DNA of 42,277 nucleotides from Sulfuricella sp. (GCA_018336195.1 JAGXQV010000118.1:1-42277); one strand, 5' to 3'; positions 17,280 to 27,119 are shown, counted from the stretch's first letter. The notes: generated from the sequence alone by a model not told the origin. Program-made: numbers and translations.

Positions 17280-18287
17280 TCAGACGGCGGCGGTTTCGAC
17301 GTAGCGCGCCCCGCATTGCTTAAAGCGGCGGCGGCTGAACAAGACTTCGAAAGGGATGTGTTCGACATTGCAGGCCACCCGCAACTGGTCGATCAGCCCC
17401 AGCACTTCGTCGCGGTCGCGCCCGTGGATCATGGTGAACAGGTTGTAACGCCATTCCGGCAGACGGCGCGGACGGCGGTAACACAAGGTGACGCAATCGA
17501 ACTGCCCGAGACAGGCACCGGTTTCGCTGACTTCTCCGTCCGGCACGTCCCACACCACCATGGCATTGGCGCGATAGCCCAACTCGTGGTGGCGCACCAC
17601 CACCCCGAGGCGGCGGATAATCCCGGCTTCCAGCAGGTCGGCGAGGCAGGACAGCACTTCGGTTTCGCTCATGCCGGCTTCCGCACCGATTTCCGCATAA
17701 GGCCGCGTAACCAGCGGGATGCCCTGCTGGAGAGCGCCTATCAATGCGGTTTCGCGAGGGTGCGGCAAGCGCGTCGAGACTGGCTCGTCGCGCTTCATGC
17801 CGCGATGGCCGCCGCGTACCCGTCCCGGCGTGCCGGTCATCTTGCGCGCCAGGTCGAACCCCAGGTCGATGTGGAAGTCCTCCAGCATGGGCAGCACCAG
17901 CAGGGGGCAAGCGGAAGCGGCTTGCAGTTCCGCGAGGACTGCGTCGAGGCGGGCGCTATCCGGCGCGGCGACGACGAACCACAGGTTGTAATGGTGTTCG
18001 CGTTCGTAATTGTGATTGACTTGCGGGTGGGCGCTGACCCGTTGCGCCACCTCGGCGAGCCGCTCGTCCGGCACCGCCAGCGCTGCCAGGGTGCTGACCC
18101 CGATGGTATGGGGGCGGAATACCGCGCCGACGCGGCTCACCGCCCCCTCGCGGCGCAAACGCGCGAGAGCCTCGATGACCTGGTTTTCGGCGACGCCCAG
18201 GTCCGCGGCAATGCGGGCGAACGGCGCGGCAATCAAGGGAAAACCGCGTTGATAATCGTTGAGGAGGTGCTGATCGAGCTCGGCCAT
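17280..18287 (-). CDS. nirDL: Fused sirohaem decarboxylase NirDL
   Basis: A 335-residue fusion of two AsnC/Lrp-like units. Residues about 1-150 match NirD/AhbA (winged helix, then VNHNYEREHHYNLWFVVA). About 175-335 match NirL/AhbB (winged helix, GVVVRHHELGYRANAMVVWDV, LPEWRYNLFTMIHGRDR). NirD and NirL are separate in Pseudomonas but fused in several other denitrifiers. The ATG at 18287 is preferred over GTG 18317, since the latter would lie upstream of the start point predicted from the FNR/Dnr box at 18346-18359. It is the first gene of a likely sub-operon with nirG, nirH, the chemotaxis receptor, nirJ and nirN. Confidence 0.92.
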   Translation of the reverse strand: MAELDQHLLNDYQRGFPLIAAPFARIAADLGVAENQVIEALARLRREGAVSRVGAVFRPHTIGVSTLAALAVPDERLAEVAQRVSAHPQVNHNYEREHHYNLWFVVAAPDSARLDAVLAELQAASACPLLVLPMLEDFHIDLGFDLARKMTGTPGRVRGGHRGMKRDEPVSTRLPHPRETALIGALQQGIPLVTRPYAEIGAEAGMSETEVLSCLADLLEAGIIRRLGVVVRHHELGYRANAMVVWDVPDGEVSETGACLGQFDCVTLCYRRPRRLPEWRYNLFTMIHGRDRDEVLGLIDQLRVACNVEHIPFEVLFSRRRFKQCGARYVETAAV

Positions 18288-18345
18288 GGGCGCTTCTGAA
18301 TTAACGGACACCGCCACAGTTTGCCCACCTTAACGACGCATCACC

Positions 18346-18359
18346 TTGCTTTGGATCAA
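18346..18359 (-). promoter_or_regulatory. FNR/Dnr-type box upstream of nirDL
   Basis: TTGCT-TTGG-ATCAA matches TTGAT-N4-ATCAA at nine of ten positions and is extended to CCTTGCTTTGGATCAAGG. Its centre is 41.5 bases upstream of about 18311, a class II position for a start point 24 bases before the nirDL ATG. The -10 at 18323-18318 (CAAACT) is weak. Confidence 0.6.
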
Positions 18360-18360
18360 G

Positions 18361-18385
18361 GCGGCCCGAAAGCCGCTGTTTTTTT
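18361..18385 (+). terminator. Hairpin with T tract facing rightwards
   Basis: GCGGC-CCGAAA-GCCGC (18361-18376) is followed by TG and seven T. This is an intrinsic terminator for plus-strand transcripts, although all nearby genes are on the minus strand. It could stop antisense transcripts from entering nirF. Confidence 0.5.
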
Positions 18386-18386
18386 G

Positions 18387-18531
18387 GAAGCTGTCTCAAC
18401 AAATGTCGCGAGCGGCTGCAGGGTGGGGACGGCCGGAGCGCAGGAACCGGAATGTACATGGAAGTACATGAGGATTCCGAGTACCGCCCGGCCCCGCCAT
18501 GCGGACGCGCAGTAATTTTTGAGACAGCTTC
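18387..18531. repeat. 145-bp MITE-like element between nirF and nirDL
   Basis: Perfect 13-bp terminal inverted repeats GAAGCTGTCTCAA (18387-18399) and TTGAGACAGCTTC (18519-18531) bound a largely self-complementary, GC-rich interior. The interior includes a GTACAT repeat and no reading frame. The right end touches the nirF stop codon. No clear target duplication is visible. It looks like a miniature non-autonomous element. Confidence 0.75.
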
Positions 18532-19704
18532 TTACAAGCCGATGCGGTGGGCGCGCGGCGTGAAGAAGATGCCGCTCGGCTTGTCGACCGGGAGTTCGCC
18601 GACCTTGCGGAAGGTGGCGCTGTCGTAGATCACCACCTTGTCGTCGTCGCGCGCCGACAGCCACACCTGCTCGCCGCGCGGGGTGAATTCCATGTGCAGG
18701 ACGGCCTTGCCGGGCTTGAGGGTCTGGACGATCTTGCGGCTCGGCACGTCGATGACCTGCACCGTGCCATTGTCGGGGAAGGCGAAATTCACCCACACCT
18801 GGCGGTTGTCGGGGCGCGCCACCACGAACACCGGTTGCCCGGCCACCGGGATGCGCGCCGCTTCCGTCCATTTGCCCTGATCGATCACCAGCACCTCGTG
18901 GCGTCCCACCGCCGGCACCAGCAGTTCGTTGCCGGTAGCCGCCCAGCCTTCCAGATGGGGCATCTTGAACACCGGGAGCTTCTGCTCGCCCTTGCCGTAG
19001 TGGTCGAGAATGCGTTTCACGCCGGCATCGGGTTGCCACAGGTCGAGCAGCGCCAAGCCGTCTTCGCCGAACAGGCCGGCCAGGTAATAGCGCCCATCGG
19101 CGGTAATCATGGCATCGTAAGGCTCTTTGCCGACGTTGCGGAATTTTTGCACGACCGGTTTGGCCGGTTCGCTCAAGTCCGCCAGCCAAATCTCGCCAGC
19201 CTCGAAAAGGCTGAAGACGAAGCGGTTGCCCGGCGCATCGACCAGGCCAATCACCTTGGAAAACCTGCCGGACTGGTCCACGGCGGGGATGTCCGCCACC
19301 TGCTGGAGGGTGGCTGAGTCGAACACTTTTATCCCGCCGGGAGTGTAGTTGGCGACCGCGATCAGCTTGCCGTCCTGGGAAATCGCCCCGCCGATGCTGT
19401 TGCCGCCTTGCACCACGCGGTTGACGACGCGCCGGGTCAGCATGTCGATCTGGGTCAACCCGCCGTCGCGCCCGAAAACGTAGGCGTAGCGTTCGTCGCG
19501 CGAGAAATTCACCGACGCATGGGACATGTCCCCTAATCCAGGTACCTCGCCCAGCTTGGTGCGGGTGGTGGTTTCGACGATGGCGGCACGCCCGGCGGCA
19601 CGCTCGATAACCAGCCCCAAATCGCCGCTGCCGCGCAACGGCGCGGTGGTGCAGCCGCCCACCAGCACCCCGAGGAGAACCAACAGCAATCGATCAACGC
19701 GCAT
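18532..19704 (-). CDS. nirF: Haem d1 biosynthesis protein NirF (lipoprotein)
   Basis: A 390-residue propeller protein related to the d1 domains of NirS and NirN but without a cytochrome c domain. The N-terminus is a lipoprotein signal (LVGGC, Cys18), so it is anchored in the periplasm. NirF binds the dihydro-haem d1 precursor and acts in the last steps of haem d1 assembly with NirN. The C-terminus DKPSGIFFTPRAHRIGL looks like an intact family end. The GTG/ATG region overlaps the end of nirC by 11 bases. The stop codon abuts the MITE-like element. Confidence 0.92.
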   Translation of the reverse strand: MRVDRLLLVLLGVLVGGCTTAPLRGSGDLGLVIERAAGRAAIVETTTRTKLGEVPGLGDMSHASVNFSRDERYAYVFGRDGGLTQIDMLTRRVVNRVVQGGNSIGGAISQDGKLIAVANYTPGGIKVFDSATLQQVADIPAVDQSGRFSKVIGLVDAPGNRFVFSLFEAGEIWLADLSEPAKPVVQKFRNVGKEPYDAMITADGRYYLAGLFGEDGLALLDLWQPDAGVKRILDHYGKGEQKLPVFKMPHLEGWAATGNELLVPAVGRHEVLVIDQGKWTEAARIPVAGQPVFVVARPDNRQVWVNFAFPDNGTVQVIDVPSRKIVQTLKPGKAVLHMEFTPRGEQVWLSARDDDKVVIYDSATFRKVGELPVDKPSGIFFTPRAHRIGL

Positions 19705-20059
19705 CGGGTAATCCTTTCATCAACATTTCAACGATCCAGCCAGCTTCTTTTTCGGAAATGAACGCCTGCCACGGCGGCATCGGCGTCCCGCCACGTCCCC
19801 GCAGGATGGTTTCTTGCAACGCCTCCGGCGGCTTCCCGGCCAGGGTTTCCGGCAGCAAGGGCAGCCCCAGCCCGCCGGCAAGGGTCAGGCCATGACACGA
19901 GCCGCAATCGTGGCGGATCATGTTGAGCAGTTCCGCGCGGCGGGAAGGGGGAGGTTCATCCGCAGCCTGCGCGGCGGCGGCGAGAAAAGGGATCATCGAC
20001 AGGATGATCCCTACCCGGCGATATATTTTCCGCGAGCTTGCAGTTTTGATTGAATTCAA
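19694..20059 (-). CDS. nirC: NirC, small monohaem cytochrome c
   Basis: A 121-residue periplasmic c-type cytochrome with a basic N-terminus and signal peptide (to about residue 33). It has one haem site CGSCH (Cys52, Cys55, His56) and a probable methionine ligand in TPMPPW. NirC donates electrons to NirS or accepts them from NirN and is conserved in nir operons. It overlaps nirF by 11 bases and starts two bases after the cupredoxin stop, so the three are one transcript. Confidence 0.9.
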   Translation of the reverse strand: MNSIKTASSRKIYRRVGIILSMIPFLAAAAQAADEPPPSRRAELLNMIRHDCGSCHGLTLAGGLGLPLLPETLAGKPPEALQETILRGRGGTPMPPWQAFISEKEAGWIVEMLMKGLPDAR

Positions 20060-20061
20060 GG

Positions 20062-20388
20062 TTATTCCGTGACTTCCACCGTACCGGTCATTTCCGGATG
20101 CGGTCCACAGGTGTAGGGATACGAACCCGGCTTGTCGAAAGTTCGCGCCCAGGATTCCCCGGGAAACAATCGCTCGGATTCCAGACTCTCTTTTTCGAAC
20201 AATACGGAATGGTTCGAATGTTTTTCATGGTTGACCCAGTTGACGGTGTCGCCCCGGTGGATTTTGACCACCTCCGGCTGAAACGACATCTTTTCGATGC
20301 TCACCTCGACCGCCCCACCCCAGGCCGGCGCCATAATCAACGACGCCATTATCAACCAATTCCCCAGCCGCTGAAAAGACTTGTTCAT
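20062..20388 (-). CDS. Plastocyanin/pseudoazurin-like cupredoxin
   Basis: A 108-residue type 1 copper protein with a signal peptide (to about residue 26). The copper ligands are visible as His60 (NHSV) and the CGPHPEM loop: Cys94, His97 and Met100. Cupredoxins commonly carry electrons to periplasmic reductases. Here the gene leads the nirC-nirF transcript, which points to a donor for NirS, although cytochromes are the usual donors for cd1 enzymes. The ATG at 20388 has a very strong GGAGGAGGT site. Confidence 0.85.
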   Translation of the reverse strand: MNKSFQRLGNWLIMASLIMAPAWGGAVEVSIEKMSFQPEVVKIHRGDTVNWVNHEKHSNHSVLFEKESLESERLFPGESWARTFDKPGSYPYTCGPHPEMTGTVEVTE

Positions 20389-20397
20389 GATGACCTC

Positions 20398-20425
20398 CTC
20401 CAATGACTTCGGTAAACGATTGGAG
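20398..20425 (-). promoter_or_regulatory. Hairpin next to the cupredoxin ribosome site
   Basis: CTCCAAT (20425-20419) can pair with ATTGGAG (20404-20398), placing the 3' arm against the Shine-Dalgarno GGAGGAGGT. The stem could limit translation when folded. Confidence 0.35.
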
Positions 20426-20452
20426 TCCGGTCATCCCACAAAATTCCTCAAT

Positions 20453-20478
20453 AAAAAAAGGGCAGGAAACTCCTGCCC
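20453..20478 (-). terminator. Intrinsic terminator after the EBDH-like gene
   Basis: On the minus strand GGGCAGGA-GTT-TCCTGCCC is followed by seven T. The stem is a perfect 8 bp. It ends the transcript of the ethylbenzene-dehydrogenase-like gene and separates it from cupredoxin-nirC-nirF. Confidence 0.9.
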
Positions 20479-20504
20479 CTCAAAGGAAAAGTCGTTGCAG
20501 GCAA

Positions 20505-21413
20505 TTACAGCTTGCTAATGTCGATATCCGCCTTGGCATCGATACCCAGGGTATAACCGAACGAGACGTAGTGATAGCGGCCCTCGGTGTAATCGTCGTG
20601 AATGGCGATTCCGAAATTGTAGGCCTTGCCGGGTTCGATCTTGACGTCGCCCTCTCCGCCGGCGAACTTGCGCACGAACGTCACCGTCCACATTCCGTCC
20701 TTCAACTCGCCCTTGGCCTCGCTGAGAGCCTTGCCGCCTTCCATGACGCGCTTGTCGGCGATATGGCCGTCGATCATCATGCCACCCTTGCCGCTCCGGT
20801 ACTGGTTGATGTCGAAGAACTTGCCGGCCGCCAGATTGCCGCCCTTCACATACTTGGTCTTGGTGGCGTCCTTCACACCGGGCATGGTGCGCACATCGGT
20901 ATGGCAGGTCGCCCAGCAGCCGCCGGTGCTGTCCATTTCGTTCTTGCCCGGCTCTTCGAGCATGAAGGCCAGCTTGATGGGATGATCGGGGTCCATTTTG
21001 TTTCCGCTGGAAAACTTGGTGTCCTTCCAGGTGAAGCGCAAGTACAAATTAGCCCCATCATGGGCAGCCTGCATCATTACTGGAATGCTACCCGGCTTAC
21101 CCTTGATGGGATTCGGCTCCAGAGCGGCGCTCTTGGTTTTCTCGCCGGCAGCGATCTTCTCGCCGATTTCCGCCGATTCGTCACTCTTTGCCTTGACGTC
21201 GATATGGCAGCTAATGCACGGCTCGCCGCGCTTCACGCCCTTCGCGCCGCCGTGCTCGGTGCCGGTAAGTATCCACTCCATGCCGGATGTACCGGGATAA
21301 AACACCATGATTTTACTGACCGGCGCCTGGCTGACATCCGCCGCCCCAACAAGCCCCGCGGCGCCGAGCAATGTTGCGCCCAGCACCCCATACACCCACC
21401 TCGTTCCGTTCAT
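20505..21413 (-). CDS. Ethylbenzene dehydrogenase gamma-like haem-binding protein with CX2CH and CX3CH motifs
   Basis: A 302-residue periplasmic protein with a signal peptide (to about residue 25). It belongs to the haem-binding family shared with the gamma subunit of ethylbenzene dehydrogenase and DMSO-reductase-like enzymes. There is one canonical haem c site CISCH (Cys66, Cys69, His70). A second motif, CWATCH (Cys166, Cys170, His171), has three residues between the cysteines. It sits between nirT and the cupredoxin gene with its own terminator. The ATG at 21413 has GGTGA upstream and starts the signal. Similar proteins are associated with denitrification loci, but their role is unsettled; electron transfer from NirT to the nitrite reductase is plausible. 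Confidence 0.8.
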   Translation of the reverse strand: MNGTRWVYGVLGATLLGAAGLVGAADVSQAPVSKIMVFYPGTSGMEWILTGTEHGGAKGVKRGEPCISCHIDVKAKSDESAEIGEKIAAGEKTKSAALEPNPIKGKPGSIPVMMQAAHDGANLYLRFTWKDTKFSSGNKMDPDHPIKLAFMLEEPGKNEMDSTGGCWATCHTDVRTMPGVKDATKTKYVKGGNLAAGKFFDINQYRSGKGGMMIDGHIADKRVMEGGKALSEAKGELKDGMWTVTFVRKFAGGEGDVKIEPGKAYNFGIAIHDDYTEGRYHYVSFGYTLGIDAKADIDISKL

Positions 21414-21473
21414 AACCGTCACCTTTATCGTTGAGATGAAACAAAGAAGCTGCATAAATAATACATATTCCGA

Positions 21474-21502
21474 TCTAAAAATAAACCCCGGTTAAGGGGT
21501 TT
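21474..21502 (-). terminator. Intrinsic terminator after nirT
   Basis: On the minus strand AAACCCC-TTAACC-GGGGTTT is followed by ATTTTTAG. It lies 35-63 bases after the nirT stop and before the EBDH-like gene. Confidence 0.8.
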
Positions 21503-21536
21503 ACTTTTAGAAAACATTTCCATCCGAATCAAGGAA

Positions 21537-22127
21537 TCAATCCTTGTCTTCGGCACCCTTGGGAAGATTGTGAGCAATCCCCTTGTGGCAGTCGATACAG
21601 GTCTTGCCGGAATCCGGCTTGGCCGCCATCGCGTGCTTCTTGACCGCGCTCTTGTCCTGCTTTTCCGGGTCCATACCATCATAGTTGTGGCAGTTGCGGC
21701 ATTCACGGGAATTGGAACTCTTCATGCGCTCCCATTCGTGGCCCGCCAATTCGGCGCGCTTTGCCTCGAATTTTTCCGGCGTGTCGATGGTGCCGACAAT
21801 CTTGCCCCACACTTCGCCGCTCGCCTGGATCTTGCGCTTCATCTTGTGGACCCAGTCCTTGGGTACGTGGCAATCCGAACAGATCGCCCGCACCCCGGTG
21901 CGATTGGAATAATGGATGGTTTTCTTGTATTCCTGGTACACGTTGTCGCGCATTTCATGACAGGAAATACAGAACTCCAACTGGTTGGTGGCTTCCATCA
22001 CGGTATTGAAACCACCCCAGAAGATGATACCGGCGATAAAGCCGCCGCCCAACAGGGTCAGCAACGAATAACGGGCGCTCGGACTGCGCAATTTTTGCCA
22101 GAGGCTTTTCGAATTACTATTTGCCAC
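21537..22127 (-). CDS. nirT: NapC/NirT-family tetrahaem cytochrome c
   Basis: A 196-residue membrane-anchored quinol dehydrogenase. One N-terminal membrane helix (about 22-42) precedes four haem sites: CISCH, CSDCH, CRNCH and CIDCH. It oxidises quinol and passes electrons to periplasmic reductases; NirT serves NirS in Pseudomonas stutzeri. The GTG at 22127 has GGAGG 8 bases upstream, which is better placed than the GTG at 22142. It follows the c4-like cytochrome gene by about 70 bases, and the two are probably one transcript ending at the terminator at 21474-21502. Confidence 0.92.
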   Translation of the reverse strand: MANSNSKSLWQKLRSPSARYSLLTLLGGGFIAGIIFWGGFNTVMEATNQLEFCISCHEMRDNVYQEYKKTIHYSNRTGVRAICSDCHVPKDWVHKMKRKIQASGEVWGKIVGTIDTPEKFEAKRAELAGHEWERMKSSNSRECRNCHNYDGMDPEKQDKSAVKKHAMAAKPDSGKTCIDCHKGIAHNLPKGAEDKD

Positions 22128-22195
22128 GGGGTCTCCCTCCACTTATTGATTCAGTTTCTTAGTTGACGAAATATACGCATGCCGAGCGCCGCGAC

Positions 22196-22819
22196 TTATT
22201 TGACGCTGGCGTAGTAGTTCAGGACCGCTTCGACTTCGGCTTTATCCAGCCCTTCCAGCTTGGGCTTCATTTTCTTGGGCATGGTGCGCTTGCCGCCCAG
22301 GAAGAATTCGGTCTGTTCTTTCAGGTAAGCCATTTTCTGACCGGCCAGCATGCCGGCATCGTCGCTCGCCAGGGTGCCGCCTTCGGAATGGCACTTCTCG
22401 CAACTCTTGTCATGCACGTCCTTGCCCTTCTTGGCCAGTGCAGCATCGAATTTCTGCGCGGTACGGACAAATTTTTTCTCGGAGAAGTGCTGCGCCAGTG
22501 CCTTGATGTCGGCTTCGCTCATGTCCTTAACGATCGCGCACATGTCGGTCTTGGTACCCTTCTTGTCGCCGCTACGAATCTTGCTTTCGACGCACGGACG
22601 TTCCTTGCCCTTGTAGGCCTTCATCGCGCCGCTGAAATATTCGGCGGAGTAACCACCGATGTTCGGGACGTCGGCTTCGGTATTCGCGCCATCCTTGCCG
22701 TGGCAACTCACGCAACTATCCGCCAGCTTGCCGGCATCGGCCCAAGCGCCGCCCGCAACCGTCAAACCAAACAGCACACAAGAAGCCAATTTTGCAAAAA
22801 CTACGGTTTTTCCCTTCAT
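22196..22819 (-). CDS. Dihaem cytochrome c4-like protein
   Basis: A 207-residue periplasmic cytochrome with a signal peptide (to about residue 27). It has two c-type domains: CVSCH near residue 36 and CEKCH near residue 141. Spacing and size fit the cytochrome c4 / NirB-like dihaem group. In the P. stutzeri nir cluster NirT is accompanied by a dihaem cytochrome (NirB), so the neighbour nirT supports an electron carrier between NirT and NirS. The ATG has AGGA 9 bases upstream. Confidence 0.85.
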   Translation of the reverse strand: MKGKTVVFAKLASCVLFGLTVAGGAWADAGKLADSCVSCHGKDGANTEADVPNIGGYSAEYFSGAMKAYKGKERPCVESKIRSGDKKGTKTDMCAIVKDMSEADIKALAQHFSEKKFVRTAQKFDAALAKKGKDVHDKSCEKCHSEGGTLASDDAGMLAGQKMAYLKEQTEFFLGGKRTMPKKMKPKLEGLDKAEVEAVLNYYASVK

Positions 22820-23106
22820 GGCAAAGCTATCCTTTCAATACATTAATGACAATCACCTCTCGCCGCCAAACAAACCAGCACCGAAAGCACTTTAAAAGAG
22901 ATTACACTTGACGTGAACGCTTGACAAGATTGAAAGGCTCGCGGCCTAGCCATTCAAAATTTAATACATAAACTTCAACACACTACAACAACATATCGAC
23001 TTTTCGCAACATCACGAAAAATCAATAATTCCATCATTTTACGAATATGTAGCGGAAATGCATGTATTTCAGACAAATATCAGTATTTTTCGAATTTCTT
23101 ATATGC
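22820..23106. other. AT-rich spacer upstream of the c4-like cytochrome gene
   Basis: About 290 bases without a gene between the nirS terminator and the c4-like gene. It must hold the promoter of the c4-nirT unit. CTTGAC occurs twice (22908-22913 and 22920-22925). No complete FNR/Dnr palindrome was found and no convincing promoter hexamers could be fixed. Confidence 0.5.
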
Positions 23107-23137
23107 CAAATAAACAACGGGGGGCTCTAAGCCCCCC
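23107..23137 (-). terminator. Intrinsic terminator after nirS
   Basis: On the minus strand GGGGGGC-TTAGA-GCCCCCC (23137-23119) is followed by GTTGTTTATTT. It lies 15 bases after the nirS stop and makes nirS largely monocistronic. Confidence 0.9.
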
Positions 23138-23151
23138 ATCGTTTCACGAAA

Positions 23152-24822
<1,671 letters not shown>

Positions 24823-24855
24823 TTATGTTTATTACGCTTGCATTTCGTGACGCAA

Positions 24856-24897
24856 ATAATCATTCATCATGCCTACATCAACCTTGATTTACGTCAA
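24856..24897 (-). promoter_or_regulatory. FNR/Dnr-dependent promoter of nirS
   Basis: The box TTGAC-GTAA-ATCAA (24897-24884) matches TTGAT-N4-ATCAA in nine of ten positions. A GATTAT (-10) lies at 24861-24856, giving a start near 24849. The box centre is then 41.5 bases upstream, the class II arrangement for FNR/Dnr activation. The leader would be about 72 bases. Confidence 0.8.
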
Positions 24898-25001
24898 GCA
24901 ATATCAACATTTTCCACCAAAACACCCTAGGTGATTCCCCTATCAGGCTTAATCCCCTTCCGGATATCCGCATCCCATGAAAATAAGAATTCACTAATCT
25001 T

Positions 25002-25041
25002 TTGACCTATATCAATGCAATTGCTTCGCCCCTCGGACAAT
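25002..25041 (+). promoter_or_regulatory. FNR/Dnr-dependent promoter of napDGH
   Basis: TTGAC-CTAT-ATCAA (25002-25015) matches the FNR/Dnr consensus in nine of ten positions. GACAAT (25036-25041) is a fair -10, giving a start near 25050 with the box centred at -41.5. The start of napD at 25075 lies downstream; the earlier in-frame ATG at 25015 lies within the box. Confidence 0.75.
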
Positions 25042-25074
25042 CTGGCAGTTCATCGAACCCACCAGGAAAATCAC

Positions 25075-25341
25075 ATGGGAATCAACATCTCCGGCATCAT
25101 CGTCCATGCCGACCCGAAGAAACTAGAGAACGTTCGCACCCAACTGGAAAGCATTCCCGGCGTGGAGATTCATGCCGCCACCGAACTGGGAAAGCTGGTC
25201 GTCACCCTGGATAAGGCCGACGACCGGGAAACCACCGACACCTACGAACAAATCAGCCGCTTGCCTGGGGTACTTTCCACCGCGATGGTCTACCACCATT
25301 TCGAGCCTGAGGAAAATACCCCTGCCGCACAGATCGGATAA
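25075..25341 (+). CDS. napD: NapD-like chaperone
   Basis: An 88-residue cytoplasmic protein of the NapD family, which binds the Tat signal of NapA during cofactor insertion. Features are the ISGIIVHADP start, IPGVEIHAATELGKLVVTL and a final LPGVLSTAMVYHHFE. AGGAA lies 7 bases before the ATG. No napA occurs in the window, so the client is encoded elsewhere or is different; the Tat signal of NapG next door is an alternative. The napG start follows 15 bases later. Confidence 0.88.
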   Translation: MGINISGIIVHADPKKLENVRTQLESIPGVEIHAATELGKLVVTLDKADDRETTDTYEQISRLPGVLSTAMVYHHFEPEENTPAAQIG

Positions 25342-25356
25342 TCCGGGGAAAACGCC

Positions 25357-26226
25357 ATGAGCAGCGATGCCAAGAACGGCGGCGGCAAATCGGTGTCGCG
25401 CCGCCAGTTTCTTTCCGATACCTTCAAGACCGCCTGCGCGGTGGGTCTGGTCGGCGCTGGACTGGGACTCTACGCCAAGCAGTCGCGCGCGCTCCCACCG
25501 CTCGCCATCCGTCCGCCCGGCGCCTTGCCCGAAGCGGACTTTCAGGGCGCCTGCATCCGTTGCGGGCTGTGCGTGCGCGATTGCCCGCCGCAGATCCTCA
25601 ACCTCGCCAGGCCGGAGCACGACGTCGCCACCGGCACCCCCTATTTCGTGGCACGCCAGTTGCCGTGCGAAATGTGCGAGGACATTCCCTGCGTGAAAGC
25701 CTGCCCCACCGGCGCGCTCGACCATCTGCTCACCGACATCACCAAGTCGAAAATGGGACTGGCGGTGCTGGTCGACCACGAAACCTGCCTGAATTTCCTC
25801 GGCCTGCGTTGCGACGTGTGCTACCGCGTCTGCCCGCTGATCGACAAGGCCATCACCTTGGAAACCCTGCACAACCAACGCACGACGAAACACGCCATGT
25901 TCCTGCCCACGGTGCATAGCGACGCCTGCACCGGTTGCGGCAAATGCGAAAAATCCTGCGTGCTCGACGAAGCCGCCATCAAGGTCTTCCCGCTCAAGCT
26001 CGCCAAGGGCGAACTCGGCGCCCACTACCGTTTGGGTTGGGAAGAGAAGAAGAAAGCCGGCCAAAGCCTGGTAGCCCCCGATCAGGAACACCACTATAAC
26101 CTGCCGGAAGGCATGAAATACGAGAACGGGCGCGGCCTCAATCCAGAAAGCCCGCCGCCCCTGCCCGACTCGGCACCGCCCGGCGCACCGGGTGGCCTCA
26201 AAGCCCTACAGGGAGACAAGCTATGA
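25357..26226 (+). CDS. napG: NapG-like Tat-exported ferredoxin
   Basis: A 289-residue periplasmic protein with a twin-arginine signal (SRRQFL) and four 4Fe-4S clusters: [43 protein letters not shown] and [11 protein letters not shown]. With NapH it forms a quinol-oxidising unit that can feed periplasmic nitrate reductase. A proline-rich tail of about 35 residues is longer than the core needs. Its stop overlaps the napH ATG by four bases. Confidence 0.93.
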   Translation: MSSDAKNGGGKSVSRRQFLSDTFKTACAVGLVGAGLGLYAKQSRALPPLAIRPPGALPEADFQGACIRCGLCVRDCPPQILNLARPEHDVATGTPYFVARQLPCEMCEDIPCVKACPTGALDHLLTDITKSKMGLAVLVDHETCLNFLGLRCDVCYRVCPLIDKAITLETLHNQRTTKHAMFLPTVHSDACTGCGKCEKSCVLDEAAIKVFPLKLAKGELGAHYRLGWEEKKKAGQSLVAPDQEHHYNLPEGMKYENGRGLNPESPPPLPDSAPPGAPGGLKALQGDKL

Positions 26227-27053
26227 GCACGCAAATCTCCAAAGGCTGGCTGGCCAGCCACAAATGGCTGGTACTGCGCCGCTTCTCGCAATTGGGTATT
26301 CTCGCCCTGTTCCTGCTCGGCCCCCTGGCCGGCGTGTGGATCGTCAAGGGCAACCTCACTTACAGCCTCACCCTCGGCGTGCTGCCGCTCACCGATCCGT
26401 TCATCCTCCTGCAAACCCTGGCGACCGGACATATCCCGGAAAAGCTCGGGCTGATCGGCGCCGCCATCATCCTGACCTTCTATTTCCTGGTCGGCGGGCG
26501 GGTATTCTGTTCCTGGGTGTGCCCGGTCAACCTGGTCACCGACGCCGCCGCCTGGCTACGCACCCGCCTCGGCATCAAGGGGGGCGCCCACATCTCGCGC
26601 AAGACGCGCTACTGGATACTGGGCATGACGCTGCTCGCCGCCCTGGTTTCCGGCACCATCGTGTGGGAACTGGTGAATCCGGTGTCGATGCTGCATCGCG
26701 GCCTGATCTTCGGTATCGGCATGACCTGGACTATCGTCCTGGCGGTATTCCTCTTCGACTTATTGGTGAGCCAGAACGGCTGGTGCGGACATCTTTGCCC
26801 GATGGGCGCGTTCTACAGCCTGGTGGGCATGAAAAGCCCATTGAAAGTCGCCGCGACCCACCGCATCGAATGCAACGACTGCATGGACTGCTACGCGGCG
26901 TGTCCCGAGCCGCAAGTCATCAAACCGGCCCTGAAAGGCGAGGCCAGCGGCGCCAGCCCGGTGATCCTCTCGCCCAACTGCACCAACTGCGGACGCTGCA
27001 TCGACGTGTGCGGCAAGGACGTGTTCCGCTTCGGGCTGCGCTCGACCAAATAG
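26223..27053 (+). CDS. napH: NapH-like membrane ferredoxin
   Basis: A 276-residue inner-membrane protein with four or more membrane segments, two CxxxCP loops (CSWVCPVN and CGHLCPMG) and two C-terminal 4Fe-4S clusters ([12 protein letters not shown] and [11 protein letters not shown]). NapH is the membrane quinol dehydrogenase partner of NapG. It is the last gene of the napDGH transcript and runs towards the lytic four-domain gene; a stable stem-loop lies between them. Confidence 0.93.
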   Translation: MSTQISKGWLASHKWLVLRRFSQLGILALFLLGPLAGVWIVKGNLTYSLTLGVLPLTDPFILLQTLATGHIPEKLGLIGAAIILTFYFLVGGRVFCSWVCPVNLVTDAAAWLRTRLGIKGGAHISRKTRYWILGMTLLAALVSGTIVWELVNPVSMLHRGLIFGIGMTWTIVLAVFLFDLLVSQNGWCGHLCPMGAFYSLVGMKSPLKVAATHRIECNDCMDCYAACPEPQVIKPALKGEASGASPVILSPNCTNCGRCIDVCGKDVFRFGLRSTK

Positions 27054-27084
27054 GCAGTCAATAAACTGGAAAAAATCGAACACT

Positions 27085-27119
27085 GCCGAAAGGCGGGGGC
27101 GGCGACTTCCTGCCCCCGC
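27085..27119. terminator. Stem-loops between convergent napH and the four-domain gene
   Basis: GCC-GAAA-GGC (27085-27094) and GCGGGGGC/GCCCCCGC (27093-27100 and 27112-27119) can form. The T tract after the larger stem is weak on either strand, so it may act as a barrier rather than a classical terminator. Confidence 0.5.

Noticed and set aside
16206-18287. NirDL, NirG and NirH as Lrp-type transcription regulators
   Set aside because: They resemble AsnC/Lrp proteins, but their motifs and the nir context identify them as sirohaem decarboxylase subunits.
22908-22934. FNR/Dnr box upstream of the c4-like cytochrome gene
   Set aside because: The TTGAC units are direct rather than inverted repeats, and no matching ATCAA half-site lies at the right distance.
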